From NCBI GenBank assembly GCA_035629335.1, contig DASPIB010000012.1, positions 1 through 39,576 of the forward strand: a stretch of 39,576 nucleotides of DNA. The letters are read 5' to 3'. The translations under genes and the position numbers were made by a program. Of the stretch, positions 24,835-31,920 are shown piece by piece. This stretch comes from Verrucomicrobiia bacterium (GTDB lineage Bacteria; Patescibacteriota; Saccharimonadia; Saccharimonadales; Saccharimonadaceae). The first letter of the stretch is position 1; every line of letters starts with the position of its first letter. The notes beneath the pieces are model-generated. The model was given only the letters and a program-made list of their open reading frames with translations, was not told the DNA's origin and did no database searches.

Positions 24835-25161
24835 TTAATAAATTGGTTTTGGGTATTTTTCTTTTGGTCGCCAGTGAGAAGGGTTTGTGGAATACGCGCC
24901 CTCATAAGGGCATTCCCAATATTTTCCATCTTTGTTATACCAAGCATCATATTGAGAGTTATCCTCAAAAACAGTAACAACATCATCATTCTCCGGCAAC
25001 CGTTCGTCTGTTCTTATCCAGCCGTTGTTGTTATCGATACCAGAGATTAGTTTGGGCCTAAGAAACATACAATCGTCTGTAAATTCTAACTCCAATCCCT
25101 TTATATCGTGCGCCTGAACATATGGGTAAGGCGACCAACCGTTCACGTCAACTCTTTTCAC
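24835..25161 (-). CDS. DUF551-containing protein
   Basis: 108 aa. The C-terminal 65 residues match the DUF551 pattern: GWIRTDERLPENDDVVTVF, then YDAWYNKDGKYWECP, then WRPKEKYP. The domain is common in phage and prophage early genes; its biochemical role is unknown. The start is GTG at 25161, within the 3-prime end of the 30-aa gene upstream. Confidence 0.72.
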   Translation of the reverse strand: MKRVDVNGWSPYPYVQAHDIKGLELEFTDDCMFLRPKLISGIDNNNGWIRTDERLPENDDVVTVFEDNSQYDAWYNKDGKYWECPYEGAYSTNPSHWRPKEKYPKPIY

Positions 25162-25240
25162 TCACCTTTTCCCATTGATCCCCGTATGCTTCGCGAATTG
25201 TTTTCTGCTTTGGTGATTCCTGTTGATTTATGTTGCTCAT
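25148..25240 (-). CDS. Very small protein, 30 aa
   Basis: Reads MSNINQQESPKQKTIREAYG and continues with DQWEKVSEKS. It fills the gap between the DUF551 gene and the zinc-binding gene, overlapping the ends of both by a few bases, which is how neighbouring real genes are packed here. Too short to classify; it could be only a translational linker. Confidence 0.4.
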   Translation of the reverse strand: MSNINQQESPKQKTIREAYGDQWEKVSEKS

Positions 25241-25464
25241 AACTTTTTGCTTTTAATAACTATTTCATCATTATCTCCTACTTCATGGCAGTCGGGGCAG
25301 TAGTGCTTATTATCCTCCCCGCCGCCGAAGTGCCAGCCTTCTTCATCTAAGCAATCACTTAGATAGTTTTCGCAGTTATACGCTGCATACCCTTCGTTTG
25401 CGTCCGCCCATTCTTTGCCGCAGTTATCGCATTTTGCGCCGTAATATGTTACTGGGTATATCAT
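25237..25464 (-). CDS. Small Cys-rich zinc-binding protein, 75 aa
   Basis: CDNCGKEW near residue 12 and a second CPDCHE near residue 56 give a zinc ribbon; two additional cysteines (YNCENYLSDC) lie between them. Aromatic and acidic middle. Coupled to the YopX-like gene by ATGA. Role unknown. Confidence 0.65.
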   Translation of the reverse strand: MIYPVTYYGAKCDNCGKEWADANEGYAAYNCENYLSDCLDEEGWHFGGGEDNKHYCPDCHEVGDNDEIVIKSKKL

Positions 25465-25967
25465 TTCTGTTTGGTTTTAAGTAAGTCAGGATTGTCGTGG
25501 GTGTTGCCGATGATCTGGAATTGAGTTTGTTTCTCATCTTCGATATTCCCATTAACACCGCCAGAAATACCACTTTTAAGAGGGTTTACACAATAAAGAA
25601 CGAGTTGCCATGCATTAAAAATCCATTCGACCGTTCCTATATAATTAGGAATATCATTGTCGAAGAACGGATAACTATCCATGGTAACAATATCCCCATC
25701 ATAAATATCTACACCGTTCTTGTCTTTAAGGCCGGTGAATTGGCTCACGGTTGCGGGTTCAACTTCTCGCGCGATAAAGGAATCACGAATGTCCCATCCC
25801 ACATAATCAGGTACGCGTCGCTCTAAAATCCAATGCTTGTTAATATTGATGACGGTGTTTCCTGGGCCCCGAATAGCGCCTTCACAGCAATGATAACTGC
25901 CATACGCCCATTCCCCATTATCTACTCGCTTTCCGCGAAAAAGATTTTCTCTCATGGTTTCATTCAT
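25461..25967 (-). CDS. YopX-family protein
   Basis: 168 aa. Clear family pattern: LFRGKRVDNGEWAYGSY, VSQFTGLKDKNGVDIYDGD, GTVEWIFN, and IIGNTHDNPDLL at the C-terminus. YopX proteins are frequent in temperate phages of Gram-positive and Bacteroidota hosts; the fold is beta-barrel-like and the function unknown. It overlaps its neighbours at both ends (ATGA at the downstream end). Confidence 0.85.
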   Translation of the reverse strand: MNETMRENLFRGKRVDNGEWAYGSYHCCEGAIRGPGNTVININKHWILERRVPDYVGWDIRDSFIAREVEPATVSQFTGLKDKNGVDIYDGDIVTMDSYPFFDNDIPNYIGTVEWIFNAWQLVLYCVNPLKSGISGGVNGNIEDEKQTQFQIIGNTHDNPDLLKTKQK

Positions 25968-26325
25968 TTATTGTGAAGGAGATAGTTTTGACGTAAGAAC
26001 AGTCGTCCTCATAAGTTAATGCGTGATCTTCGCTTTCGAATATATTGCTTACTGTCAGGCTGCCGGGCGACCTATACACATTCACCCAATAGGTTACTTC
26101 ACGGGGCAACATGAAAAGGTCCATAGGGTCTTCTCTTTCTAAGGTATAAACCGTTCCTTTCCGTGTCCATGCCCAAACATAGCCTTCCGATACCCCGTGA
26201 ATGGGATACTGTGTGCTTTTAGCATCAAACAAATGCAGCTGCTGTACTTTTCTTCCGTTCCGTGTTACTACGGGTTCTCCGGCGAGTGCTTTTTCAAGCG
26301 AAAAATCTTTGTAATTCTTTTGCAT
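25960..26325 (-). CDS. Unknown early protein, 121 aa
   Basis: Begins MQKNYKDFSLEKALAGEPVV followed by TRNGRKVQQLHLFDA, a pattern seen at the start of small phage proteins of the Bacteroidota; the rest is beta-rich (YVWAWTRKGTVYTL). The start at 26325 is chosen because it is two bases after the upstream stop; in-frame upstream codons overlap the neighbour. Function unknown. Confidence 0.6.
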   Translation of the reverse strand: MQKNYKDFSLEKALAGEPVVTRNGRKVQQLHLFDAKSTQYPIHGVSEGYVWAWTRKGTVYTLEREDPMDLFMLPREVTYWVNVYRSPGSLTVSNIFESEDHALTYEDDCSYVKTISFTINE

Positions 26326-26327
26326 TT

Positions 26328-26603
26328 TTATAGTGTTGTGGCTACTTTGATTAATTCCCTTGCTTCTTTTGCCTTTAAAAGAGATACGCCATGCCATTCC
26401 AGTTCTTCCGCGAGTTGGTTCAGCATTTCAAGCATTTCAGGAGCGCAGGCTATCAGGCTTGCATTAGCGTCCACTTCTTCGGGAGACAAACCGTCTACAA
26501 CTACCCGCGATACATGAGTATTGATACCTGAAAATATAGTGGGGTATTTAGTGGCGGGAGGAACGTTTCGGTGCCAGGGGCCCGGGGTGTGTTTCTTTTC
26601 CAT
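26328..26603 (-). CDS. HTPGPW-type conserved phage protein
   Basis: 91 aa. The starting HTPGPWHRN and the DANASLIACAPEMLEML segment are the signature of a very widespread small phage protein of unknown function. It fits in the leftward early operon and is complete. Confidence 0.78.
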   Translation of the reverse strand: MEKKHTPGPWHRNVPPATKYPTIFSGINTHVSRVVVDGLSPEEVDANASLIACAPEMLEMLNQLAEELEWHGVSLLKAKEARELIKVATTL

Positions 26604-26625
26604 GTTATTTTACTGTTGGCTTTGA

Positions 26626-26916
26626 TTACGAAAATTCAACTCGTTTCAACTCTTCCTCGATTCCTGCGTACCGATGCCATCCGCTGGGATTCCATTCTTT
26701 TTGCACCTGTTCTGGCTGTATAAGACCAAGGCCGAAAGCTATTCTTTCCTCGGTCTGACCGATTTGCATGCCGAGCCAGTTCATTTCAGCATTGATCTTC
26801 TGGATTTGCTTTTGGGAAGTGTTTTCGCTTTGGTATCGATCGGAAAGCTTTTCCATTTTCTCATTGAGTCGGAAAAGCTCGTCAGCTTGCTTTTTTATGT
26901 ATGTGTATCTTTTCAT
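26626..26916 (-). CDS. Coiled-coil protein, 96 aa
   Basis: Strongly charged helical protein (YIKKQADELFRLNEKMEKL and QIQKINAEMNWLGMQIGQ), ending with a Trp/Pro-containing piece. The start lies 13 bases after a G/C-rich hairpin. Function unknown. Confidence 0.6.
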   Translation of the reverse strand: MKRYTYIKKQADELFRLNEKMEKLSDRYQSENTSQKQIQKINAEMNWLGMQIGQTEERIAFGLGLIQPEQVQKEWNPSGWHRYAGIEEELKRVEFS

Positions 26917-26929
26917 CTTTTCTTTTTAA

Positions 26930-26949
26930 CCCCCGGATGTTACCGGGGG
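26930..26949 (-). terminator. G/C-rich hairpin between leftward genes
   Basis: On the minus strand CCCCCGG (26949-26943) and CCGGGGG (26936-26930) form a perfect 7-bp stem with a 6-base loop. It is followed by TTAAAAAG rather than a T-run, so it is a weak terminator, attenuator or processing site. The next ATG (26916) begins 13 bases beyond, as at 9500-9539. Confidence 0.55.
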
Positions 26950-26954
26950 AGGGG

Positions 26955-27242
26955 TTAAACTTTTATCAGGTACTTGAATGATTTTCGTTCAATTGCTACG
27001 AGCCAAGCCGTTCCAGAAAACAGGCTTACGGAATCTGAATCGTAATGGCATACCCCCGTAAATCCATCATAGGCATTTCCTTCTCTCGCGTACAGGTATC
27101 TTTGGCCTTCTACTGGCTTTATAGAGGCTGCAGTTTTTTTATGAATCGAAATGCCTGGGGCCACAACAATGAAATAAGCTGGCACTACGATAAATAGGAA
27201 TACGCCGATGGCAAGTATTAGGGGCATTATGCTCTCTTGCAT
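26955..27242 (-). CDS. Small membrane protein, 95 aa
   Basis: One membrane segment at residues 6-28 (MPLILAIGVFLFIVVPAYFIVVA), followed by a soluble part with YLYAREGNAYDGFTGVCHYD. The start could be 27242 or the internal ATG at 27227. No signal cleavage site is seen. Could be a membrane-located accessory such as a superinfection exclusion factor, but nothing specific supports this. Confidence 0.6.
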   Translation of the reverse strand: MQESIMPLILAIGVFLFIVVPAYFIVVAPGISIHKKTAASIKPVEGQRYLYAREGNAYDGFTGVCHYDSDSVSLFSGTAWLVAIERKSFKYLIKV

Positions 27243-27249
27243 GGTTGTT

Positions 27250-27438
27250 TTAGTTTACGTAACACCACATTTGATACCTTCCAGAAACAGGCTCCCCGTC
27301 ATTGCAAATAATCCTGCCTGCAAGCTTAAGGCTCTCTAACCCTTCTTTCTTTGAAATCCTTGTGAACTTTTTCTCATAGTCATCGAAACGTTTCATCCAA
27401 ACATCCTTATGCGTCTTTTTTATAGTGATCGTTTCCAT
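27250..27438 (-). CDS. Small basic protein, 62 aa
   Basis: Begins METITIKKTHKDVWMKRFDD and continues with a charged helix; it ends GDGEP-like sequence GEPVSGRYQMWCYVN. The start at 27438 is chosen because upstream in-frame codons run into the control region shared with the rightward gene at 27542. First gene of its leftward group if the divergent promoter is active. Confidence 0.55.
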   Translation of the reverse strand: METITIKKTHKDVWMKRFDDYEKKFTRISKKEGLESLKLAGRIICNDGEPVSGRYQMWCYVN

Positions 27439-27478
27439 GTCTTTAAGTGTTAATGTCAATTGCTTATGTAAAAATAAG

Positions 27479-27536
27479 CCAATAATTTTACACTTACAAA
27501 TATATTTGAAAATATGTACCAATTATTTTACATTTG
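27479..27536. promoter_or_regulatory. Divergent control region with direct repeats and promoters
   Basis: CCAATAATTTTACACTT (27479-27495) and CCAATTATTTTACATTT (27519-27535) are imperfect direct repeats 40 bases apart. A rightward promoter is complete: TTTG (27505-27508), 20 bases, TACATTTG (27529-27536). A leftward -7 box TATATTTG is at 27504-27497 on the minus strand; its -33 is weak. The repeats overlap or flank both -7 boxes, so one regulator could control both directions. Confidence 0.6.
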
Positions 27537-27541
27537 TTTTT

Positions 27542-27751
27542 ATGAATAAGGACATAAAGGCTCTGTACGTGGCGATTGAAAACAATGAGGTTGTTTGCTT
27601 TGATACAAACCTTTCTAAATTCCATTTGCATTTTTCCAACATGGAGCCACAATGCCCTTCTTATATTATCTTTCATCGGGCCTTTAAAAAGGGCTACAAA
27701 TTCACAAAAACGCTTTCCGGCAAGGGGTACCATTTTCAAAAAGTCCTTTAG
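27542..27751 (+). CDS. Isolated rightward gene, 69 aa
   Basis: Begins MNKDIKALYVAIENNEVVCF; the C-terminal part is basic (KKGYKFTKTLSGKGYHFQK). It is the only rightward gene inside a 13-kb leftward block and has a good promoter that ends five bases before its ATG. It converges on, and overlaps by four bases, the gene at 27748-27951. An independent switch or lysogenic expression is likely; function unknown. Confidence 0.6.
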   Translation: MNKDIKALYVAIENNEVVCFDTNLSKFHLHFSNMEPQCPSYIIFHRAFKKGYKFTKTLSGKGYHFQKVL

Positions 27752-27951
27752 TCTTTCCATTTTAGCTGCTTTGCATCAAAATCCTGCAGTGACTTTTTGA
27801 GATAAGCCAACCGCTTATTGTTCCAATAATTATCGGGAGCAAGCCGGATCCGGTTATAAATAATTTCAAGCATGTCGCCTACCATAGAATCGGCCCTTCT
27901 TGTTGTTTCTTTGGCCTCCCTAACGGCTTCGGTCATTTCATCGAATGTCAT
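27748..27951 (-). CDS. Small helical protein, 67 aa
   Basis: MTFDEMTEAVREAKETTRRA, then a helix with MLEIIYNRIRLAPDNYW and YLKKSLQDFD. Highly charged and helical. It overlaps the ninG end by 14 bases. The start at 27951 fits the domain better than the TTG/ATG options further upstream. Function unknown. Confidence 0.55.
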   Translation of the reverse strand: MTFDEMTEAVREAKETTRRADSMVGDMLEIIYNRIRLAPDNYWNNKRLAYLKKSLQDFDAKQLKWKD

Positions 27952-28501
27952 AATCCTTAATTTTTTGTTTGTACGTCTCAATCAAATGGATCAATCCAAA
28001 CCGATCCCAGCGGTGCCCTGATTGCTTGGCTATCCTTTCAAGTAATTCCAACCTTTCCGACCCTATTTTTTTAATCAGGTTCTCCCGGTATTTCAATTGG
28101 TTCCCGCTCAAATACGTATTACATCTGATGCATTGGGCATGCACGTTATCTTCGTTGAACCTTACTACTCCGTTATGCCCTGCGGACAAATAATGTCCGG
28201 CCTGGATCTGCTTTAATGATTTGAGTTCCCCGCAGGAAATACAGGTAAATGAATCTCCGTTGCTGTCTCTTTCCCGGATGTACTTGTTGAATACCTGGGT
28301 AGCTTTTTTTATCAGCCAGCTGATTGAACGGTTGTTGTATTTTTGAATTGACCTGACCTCTATCGTTTCCGGTTTCTTCTTATTTACAGCCGCTCTGTGC
28401 CGTTTATAATGACTTTGGCACCTACCAGCTATCAGCGGCCCGTTATAGTCACAGTCAAGGCATTTGCCCTCTTTCATCTTTATGGTAGAATTACGCTGCA
28501 T
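27938..28501 (-). CDS. ninG: NinG-like recombination protein
   Basis: 187 aa. Two zinc sites are visible: CLDCDYNGPLIAGRCQSH near the N-terminus and FTCISCGELKSL later. An HNH-like part reads QAGHYLSAGHNGVVRF with QCIRCNTYLSGN. This is the lambda NinG (Rap-like) pattern; NinG/Rap resolves recombination intermediates. It lies in the replication-recombination block and starts in TGATG overlap with the upstream HTH gene. Confidence 0.85.
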   Translation of the reverse strand: MQRNSTIKMKEGKCLDCDYNGPLIAGRCQSHYKRHRAAVNKKKPETIEVRSIQKYNNRSISWLIKKATQVFNKYIRERDSNGDSFTCISCGELKSLKQIQAGHYLSAGHNGVVRFNEDNVHAQCIRCNTYLSGNQLKYRENLIKKIGSERLELLERIAKQSGHRWDRFGLIHLIETYKQKIKDYDIR

Positions 28502-28725
28502 CAAGAGGGTCGCCTTTCTATTTTGTTGGCGTATTCCTGGTACTGCGCCTTAATAGACGGGTATACAGATATATACCCCTGAATTGTCGCCAATCGGTTG
28601 TAGATAGTTGTCCTGTGGACCTTCTGGATAATTCCAATTTGGGCTATATGAACTCCCTTTTCATAAAGGAAAAGCGCCTCAAACTTTGCCGTAAGGCTTT
28701 TGTCTATTTTTTGTCCTGGCTTCAT
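28501..28725 (-). CDS. Small helix-turn-helix protein, 74 aa
   Basis: The segment EALFLYEKGVHIAQIGIIQK followed by VHRTTIYNRLATIQG is a homeodomain-like helix-turn-helix (about residues 18-50), similar to HTH of transposase/resolvase or sigma-like regulators. No other domain. It overlaps both neighbours. It may be a small regulator of the early operon. Confidence 0.65.
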   Translation of the reverse strand: MKPGQKIDKSLTAKFEALFLYEKGVHIAQIGIIQKVHRTTIYNRLATIQGYISVYPSIKAQYQEYANKIERRPS

Positions 28726-28904
28726 GATCCTTTGTATTCAACTTCTGAAATAATAAATGCTCCGGTAGTGGGCAGCCACGTGTCTCCGACCTTGATCCTG
28801 TCTTCCTGAACCGTTTTTAGGTGGTCTACAACCACGTGTTTTTGGCCGTTTTTTACGTACTCAAATCGGACGGTTTTCCCGATGTATTGGGTTAGTTCAT
28901 TCAT
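28722..28904 (-). CDS. Small beta protein, 60 aa
   Basis: MNELTQYIGKTVRFEYVKNG and then VVVDHLKTVQEDRIKVGDTW; a short barrel-like beta pattern, no known motif. Start 28904 is preferred because it overlaps the previous stop by only 8 bases. Function unknown. Confidence 0.55.
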   Translation of the reverse strand: MNELTQYIGKTVRFEYVKNGQKHVVVDHLKTVQEDRIKVGDTWLPTTGAFIISEVEYKGS

Positions 28905-29661
28905 TGTTAAATATGCTTTCTGGCGTTCCTCCAAACTCTATTTGATCCTTTATCCAAGTATTCAAGGCAATTTTTTTCGCCTTTATTTCTACCAGGTCAT
29001 TTTTTGATTTGGCCTGAATTTTTTCAATGATCAGCGATATCTGCTTTCGTTTTAGGTAGTCTGTTGCAGCGTTTTTTTCTTCCTCTTTTTCGAGAAGTAG
29101 TTTCGTTTCGGCTTCCTCCCAAATTTTCCACCTGCGTTCTTTGGATAATTTTATCACACCCTTTTCTTTGTCCAGCCATGTATACAGGAAATTACCGAAG
29201 TCCTCAAAAAACCCTCCCTCGGAAACAATTTTGAACGCATCCTTCAGATGCCCCATGCAGCGCTGATCGTATTCTTCTGGCGCAGGAGGGGCCGGTTCCG
29301 GTTCCGGGTCGGCTTCTTTCAGTATCCGCTGATCCCGTTCCCCGCTGGACAGGTAGGCTACAAGGAACTTATTGAACGTAACCACATTGAGGCCGAAGTA
29401 ATCCCCGTATTTGCCCCTTACACCGTTTTGGAAGGCAATTCCGATTTCCTCCAGGCGAAGGTTTGGCGTGTAGGTTTGAATGTCCTTTACGACCTGGTTG
29501 ACCAGATAGTCCCGGTCATTGTCGTCCAGCATTTTTACTCCAGCATCCGCGAAGGATTTGCCTATTGCTGCATTGACAGCTTGGAACAACTCCGTTTTTG
29601 CGACCTGTTTAACCGGGGGCATATCGATTAAAGCCCCTGATTGTCTTACTAATTCATTCAT
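28897..29661 (-). CDS. Putative replication accessory protein, 254 aa
   Basis: Helical protein directly downstream of the initiator gene. The segment EEIGIAFQNGVRGKYGDYFG with LNVVTFNKFLVAYLSS is recurrent in Bacteroidota phage and mobile-element replication modules. A Pro/Glu-rich linker (DPEPEPAPPAPEE) separates it from a charged helical C-terminal half. No Walker motif, so it is not itself a helicase loader ATPase. Since no helicase gene exists in this genome, it may help recruit host helicase; this is inference from position. Confidence 0.55.
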   Translation of the reverse strand: MNELVRQSGALIDMPPVKQVAKTELFQAVNAAIGKSFADAGVKMLDDNDRDYLVNQVVKDIQTYTPNLRLEEIGIAFQNGVRGKYGDYFGLNVVTFNKFLVAYLSSGERDQRILKEADPEPEPAPPAPEEYDQRCMGHLKDAFKIVSEGGFFEDFGNFLYTWLDKEKGVIKLSKERRWKIWEEAETKLLLEKEEEKNAATDYLKRKQISLIIEKIQAKSKNDLVEIKAKKIALNTWIKDQIEFGGTPESIFNNE

Positions 29662-30373
29662 ACATTCTCGTGTTTTGGAAGCTTTCGATTGCCGCTACGG
29701 CTCCCCTTTTTTCTTTTTTCAAACCTGTTTCCGGCTGAAGGAAGTTAATCGTGTTGCAAAGCGTGGATTTCCAGTTTTTTATCGCGCGGTCACCTCCTTT
29801 GCTCTTACTTCCACCGGTACGCCATCCGGCCTCCTTCCATGCGTTGTACTTGGCCTTGAGTTTTGCGGCATCTATGGCGATGTTAAATTCCAATGCCTTT
29901 TCTTCGGCATACTCTTCGAACTCTGAGTAATCGGGAATACCCCCCTTTGTAATCCCCCCTTCTTTTTCCTTTTCTTTTTCTTCTTCTTTATATTCTTCTT
30001 CTTCTTGCAGGGTATTATTACCCTTATAATACCCTTCCGTTACCCTTTCTAAGAGACCGTAATTTTTTAGTAGAGCTATCACCTTTCGGTGTGGAGGACA
30101 GGCGGAAGTAAGTTCTCCGTATTGAAATTTTACGAAGTCCTTTATAAAAATTTTCCCGTTAGGCAGGTATTCGATCTGGTCTTTTAATACCTCAAAATCT
30201 TCCTTGGTTACTCTCTCACCAATGAAAACACTTGCAAGCAGAAGATTAGGCTGCCACACACCGGCAGCGTCACATTTATCAAATAGGAATCTGATTAAGC
30301 ATTTGTGCTTGAGGGAAAGTTCCATAAACCATGACTTTTCCCATATTTCGGTATCTGTAAATCGCTTAGACAT
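29654..30373 (-). CDS. Replication initiator / replisome organiser-like protein
   Basis: 239 aa. The N-terminal ~100 residues (MSKRFTDTEIWEKSWFMELS, then FLFDKCDAAGVWQPN) fit the winged-helix DNA-binding domain typical of phage replication initiators. A low-complexity acidic/basic linker (EEEEYKEEEKEKEKEGG) follows, then a helical C-terminal part (ALEFNIAIDAAKLKAKYNAW). The gene carries three 11-bp spaced iterons, as lambda O does. Start 30373 is preferred; ATG 30379 is two codons upstream. Confidence 0.75.
   Translation of the reverse strand: MSKRFTDTEIWEKSWFMELSLKHKCLIRFLFDKCDAAGVWQPNLLLASVFIGERVTKEDFEVLKDQIEYLPNGKIFIKDFVKFQYGELTSACPPHRKVIALLKNYGLLERVTEGYYKGNNTLQEEEEYKEEEKEKEKEGGITKGGIPDYSEFEEYAEEKALEFNIAIDAAKLKAKYNAWKEAGWRTGGSKSKGGDRAIKNWKSTLCNTINFLQPETGLKKEKRGAVAAIESFQNTRMYE
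29953..30047. other. Putative replication origin inside the initiator gene
   Basis: Three copies of TACCCTT begin with ACCCTT at 30020, 30031 and 30042, exactly 11 bases apart. The first is the right half of an inverted repeat, GGGTA-TTAT-TACCC (30011-30024). Next to them, 29953-30006 is a nearly pure pyrimidine tract on this strand (purine on the other). Phased iterons beside a low-stability tract within an initiator gene is the layout of the lambda-type origin. Binding by the initiator is inferred. Confidence 0.55.
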
Positions 30374-30923
30374 TTTCAACCCCCTTTGAATACACGCTTT
30401 CCTTGATTGATTGCAGCAATTTTTCTTTTATAGTTGAATGAAGTTCCCGCAGGCACTTTGGATGGAAACCCGTATTGTGCCACCTCTTTCCGACTAAATT
30501 GAATTTCAGACCGTCAAACCCGTATTCGTAAGTATAGATGCTGATATAATCGTCAATTTTGTTATACAGATAGACAAAGTCGCTAGTCTCGTCAATCGAA
30601 CTTCCTATTGCAATGGCGTTAACATGGATTAATAGCTTCCTGGGAACTTCCAGGCTATACAGGTATTCATCGATACATGTTTTATACCGGCAAGCTTGGG
30701 CTAATTCATTAAAACCAACTTTTCCTTTTTTTAATTCTAAAATGGATATACATATTTCTCTTGGATAGATATCAATGGCTATAATATCGGCTATACCGTA
30801 CGATCCTAAATGAACTTGCCTATATAGTTTTCCAGGAGCATGTAGACCTGCTTCCGGCAATCGATCCGGATTGTTGAAAATTATCTCCTCTAGAGTATTC
30901 TCTAAAAATTCACTTTTTGACAT
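30366..30923 (-). CDS. PD-(D/E)XK nuclease-like protein
   Basis: 185 aa. The motif pattern is IADIIAID (Asp) followed by ISILELKKGKVGFNELAQAC, where ExK is E-L-K; this matches the core of the PD-(D/E)XK fold as in NucS/DUF91-type nucleases. The N-terminal start LENTLEEIIFNNPDRLP is also family-like. The rest is beta/alpha. It could be a repair nuclease, or part of a defence or counter-defence function with the PAPS-reductase-fold neighbour. It overlaps the initiator by 8 bases. Confidence 0.65.
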   Translation of the reverse strand: MSKSEFLENTLEEIIFNNPDRLPEAGLHAPGKLYRQVHLGSYGIADIIAIDIYPREICISILELKKGKVGFNELAQACRYKTCIDEYLYSLEVPRKLLIHVNAIAIGSSIDETSDFVYLYNKIDDYISIYTYEYGFDGLKFNLVGKRWHNTGFHPKCLRELHSTIKEKLLQSIKESVYSKGVENV

Positions 30924-31090
30924 GTTTCCCCGTATTTCATAAGTTCAAAAATTTCAATCTCGTTCTTCTCTACAAGTAGCCGTAAATCGGCGGTCAGTGT
31001 TAGGTATTTTTCTTTTTTATCGATCAACTCTATTAGCTCTCTGGCGGTCCTGTTGATCCGTTGTAAACCCTCCTTTCTATTTATTCGCAT
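30902..31090 (-). CDS. Small coiled-coil protein, 62 aa
   Basis: Helical throughout (LQRINRTARELIELIDKKEK, LRLLVEKNEIEIFELM). It overlaps the nuclease-like gene at its end by 22 bases and the PAPS-reductase-like stop at its start. ATG 31090 is chosen over 31099 by overlap length. Function unknown; possibly a partner of the nuclease. Confidence 0.55.
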   Translation of the reverse strand: MRINRKEGLQRINRTARELIELIDKKEKYLTLTADLRLLVEKNEIEIFELMKYGETCQKVNF

Positions 31091-31920
31091 TGAAGCCATC
31101 CTGTCATACAGCTTGGTGCATCATCCGGCGCGTCCTGTTTGAATGCATTGTATTGCTTCCCTCCGCGGGAGGTCTTACACCACTCCTTTACTTCGCTGAT
31201 CTTAGGGATATATCCTTTTGGTTTACCGGGAAGTATGCCGGAAGGAAACCATGATCTGCCCAGCATATTTTCCCAATGTTCTATTTTGTCCCACGCCCAT
31301 TCAGGCAATACCTGTAACTGATTTTTATTTGCATGGATACAGGGGTAGCAGCCAACACGATTATTCCCTAAGGCGTATAACGGGTTAGGGGGTACGCCCT
31401 TTTGAGCCATTAATGAGAATATTTGTTCTTTTGATTCGTATAACAGTGGCAGGACGCTTTCACAGTTAAAGAAGCTGTTCCAGTTAAAAGGTTGCATTTT
31501 GGAACGCCTTTCGCTTTCTCCTGCACGGATACCAGTAAACATGATCCAATTGTAACAATCTCGTGGATAGTGTTTTTCAAGATAGAATCGGATCGGCCAT
31601 AACTTCACATGTTCGGTGCAAAATTGAGCCTTTGTGCTGGGAGCCCTGCCTTTCCACAGCATCATATCAGCGAATGGATTTTCGGTTGGTATTATTCCTT
31701 TCTTTTCTAACTGTTTTGTAAAATCAGCCTTAACCATTACCACTTCCGGGCCTTCAGTCATTACATGAAGGTTTTTCACATAATTGACCGTAACCGGATG
31801 TTCATTCCCCGTGTCTGCGAAGATCGGAAGGAAGCTATTTCCGAAATACTCCTGCGCCAACAGGTAAAGCGCTGTGCTGTCCTTCCCGCCTGATACTGAT
31901 ATGATGCGCAAATCCTTCAT
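31081..31920 (-). CDS. PAPS reductase-fold protein (PP-loop ATPase)
   Basis: 279 aa. The ATP pyrophosphatase PP-loop SGGKDST is at residues 9-15. Other family parts are FADTGNEHP, FTGIRAGESERR and GCYPCIHANKN, plus a C-terminal SCMTGWLQC. The cysteine pairs may hold an iron-sulfur cluster. In phages this family is frequent and its substrate is usually unknown; DndC of the DNA phosphorothioate system is a relative. No dndB/D/E or other modification genes are nearby, so the assignment stays at fold level. ATG 31920 overlaps the previous stop (ATGA). Confidence 0.85.
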   Translation of the reverse strand: MKDLRIISVSGGKDSTALYLLAQEYFGNSFLPIFADTGNEHPVTVNYVKNLHVMTEGPEVVMVKADFTKQLEKKGIIPTENPFADMMLWKGRAPSTKAQFCTEHVKLWPIRFYLEKHYPRDCYNWIMFTGIRAGESERRSKMQPFNWNSFFNCESVLPLLYESKEQIFSLMAQKGVPPNPLYALGNNRVGCYPCIHANKNQLQVLPEWAWDKIEHWENMLGRSWFPSGILPGKPKGYIPKISEVKEWCKTSRGGKQYNAFKQDAPDDAPSCMTGWLQCE

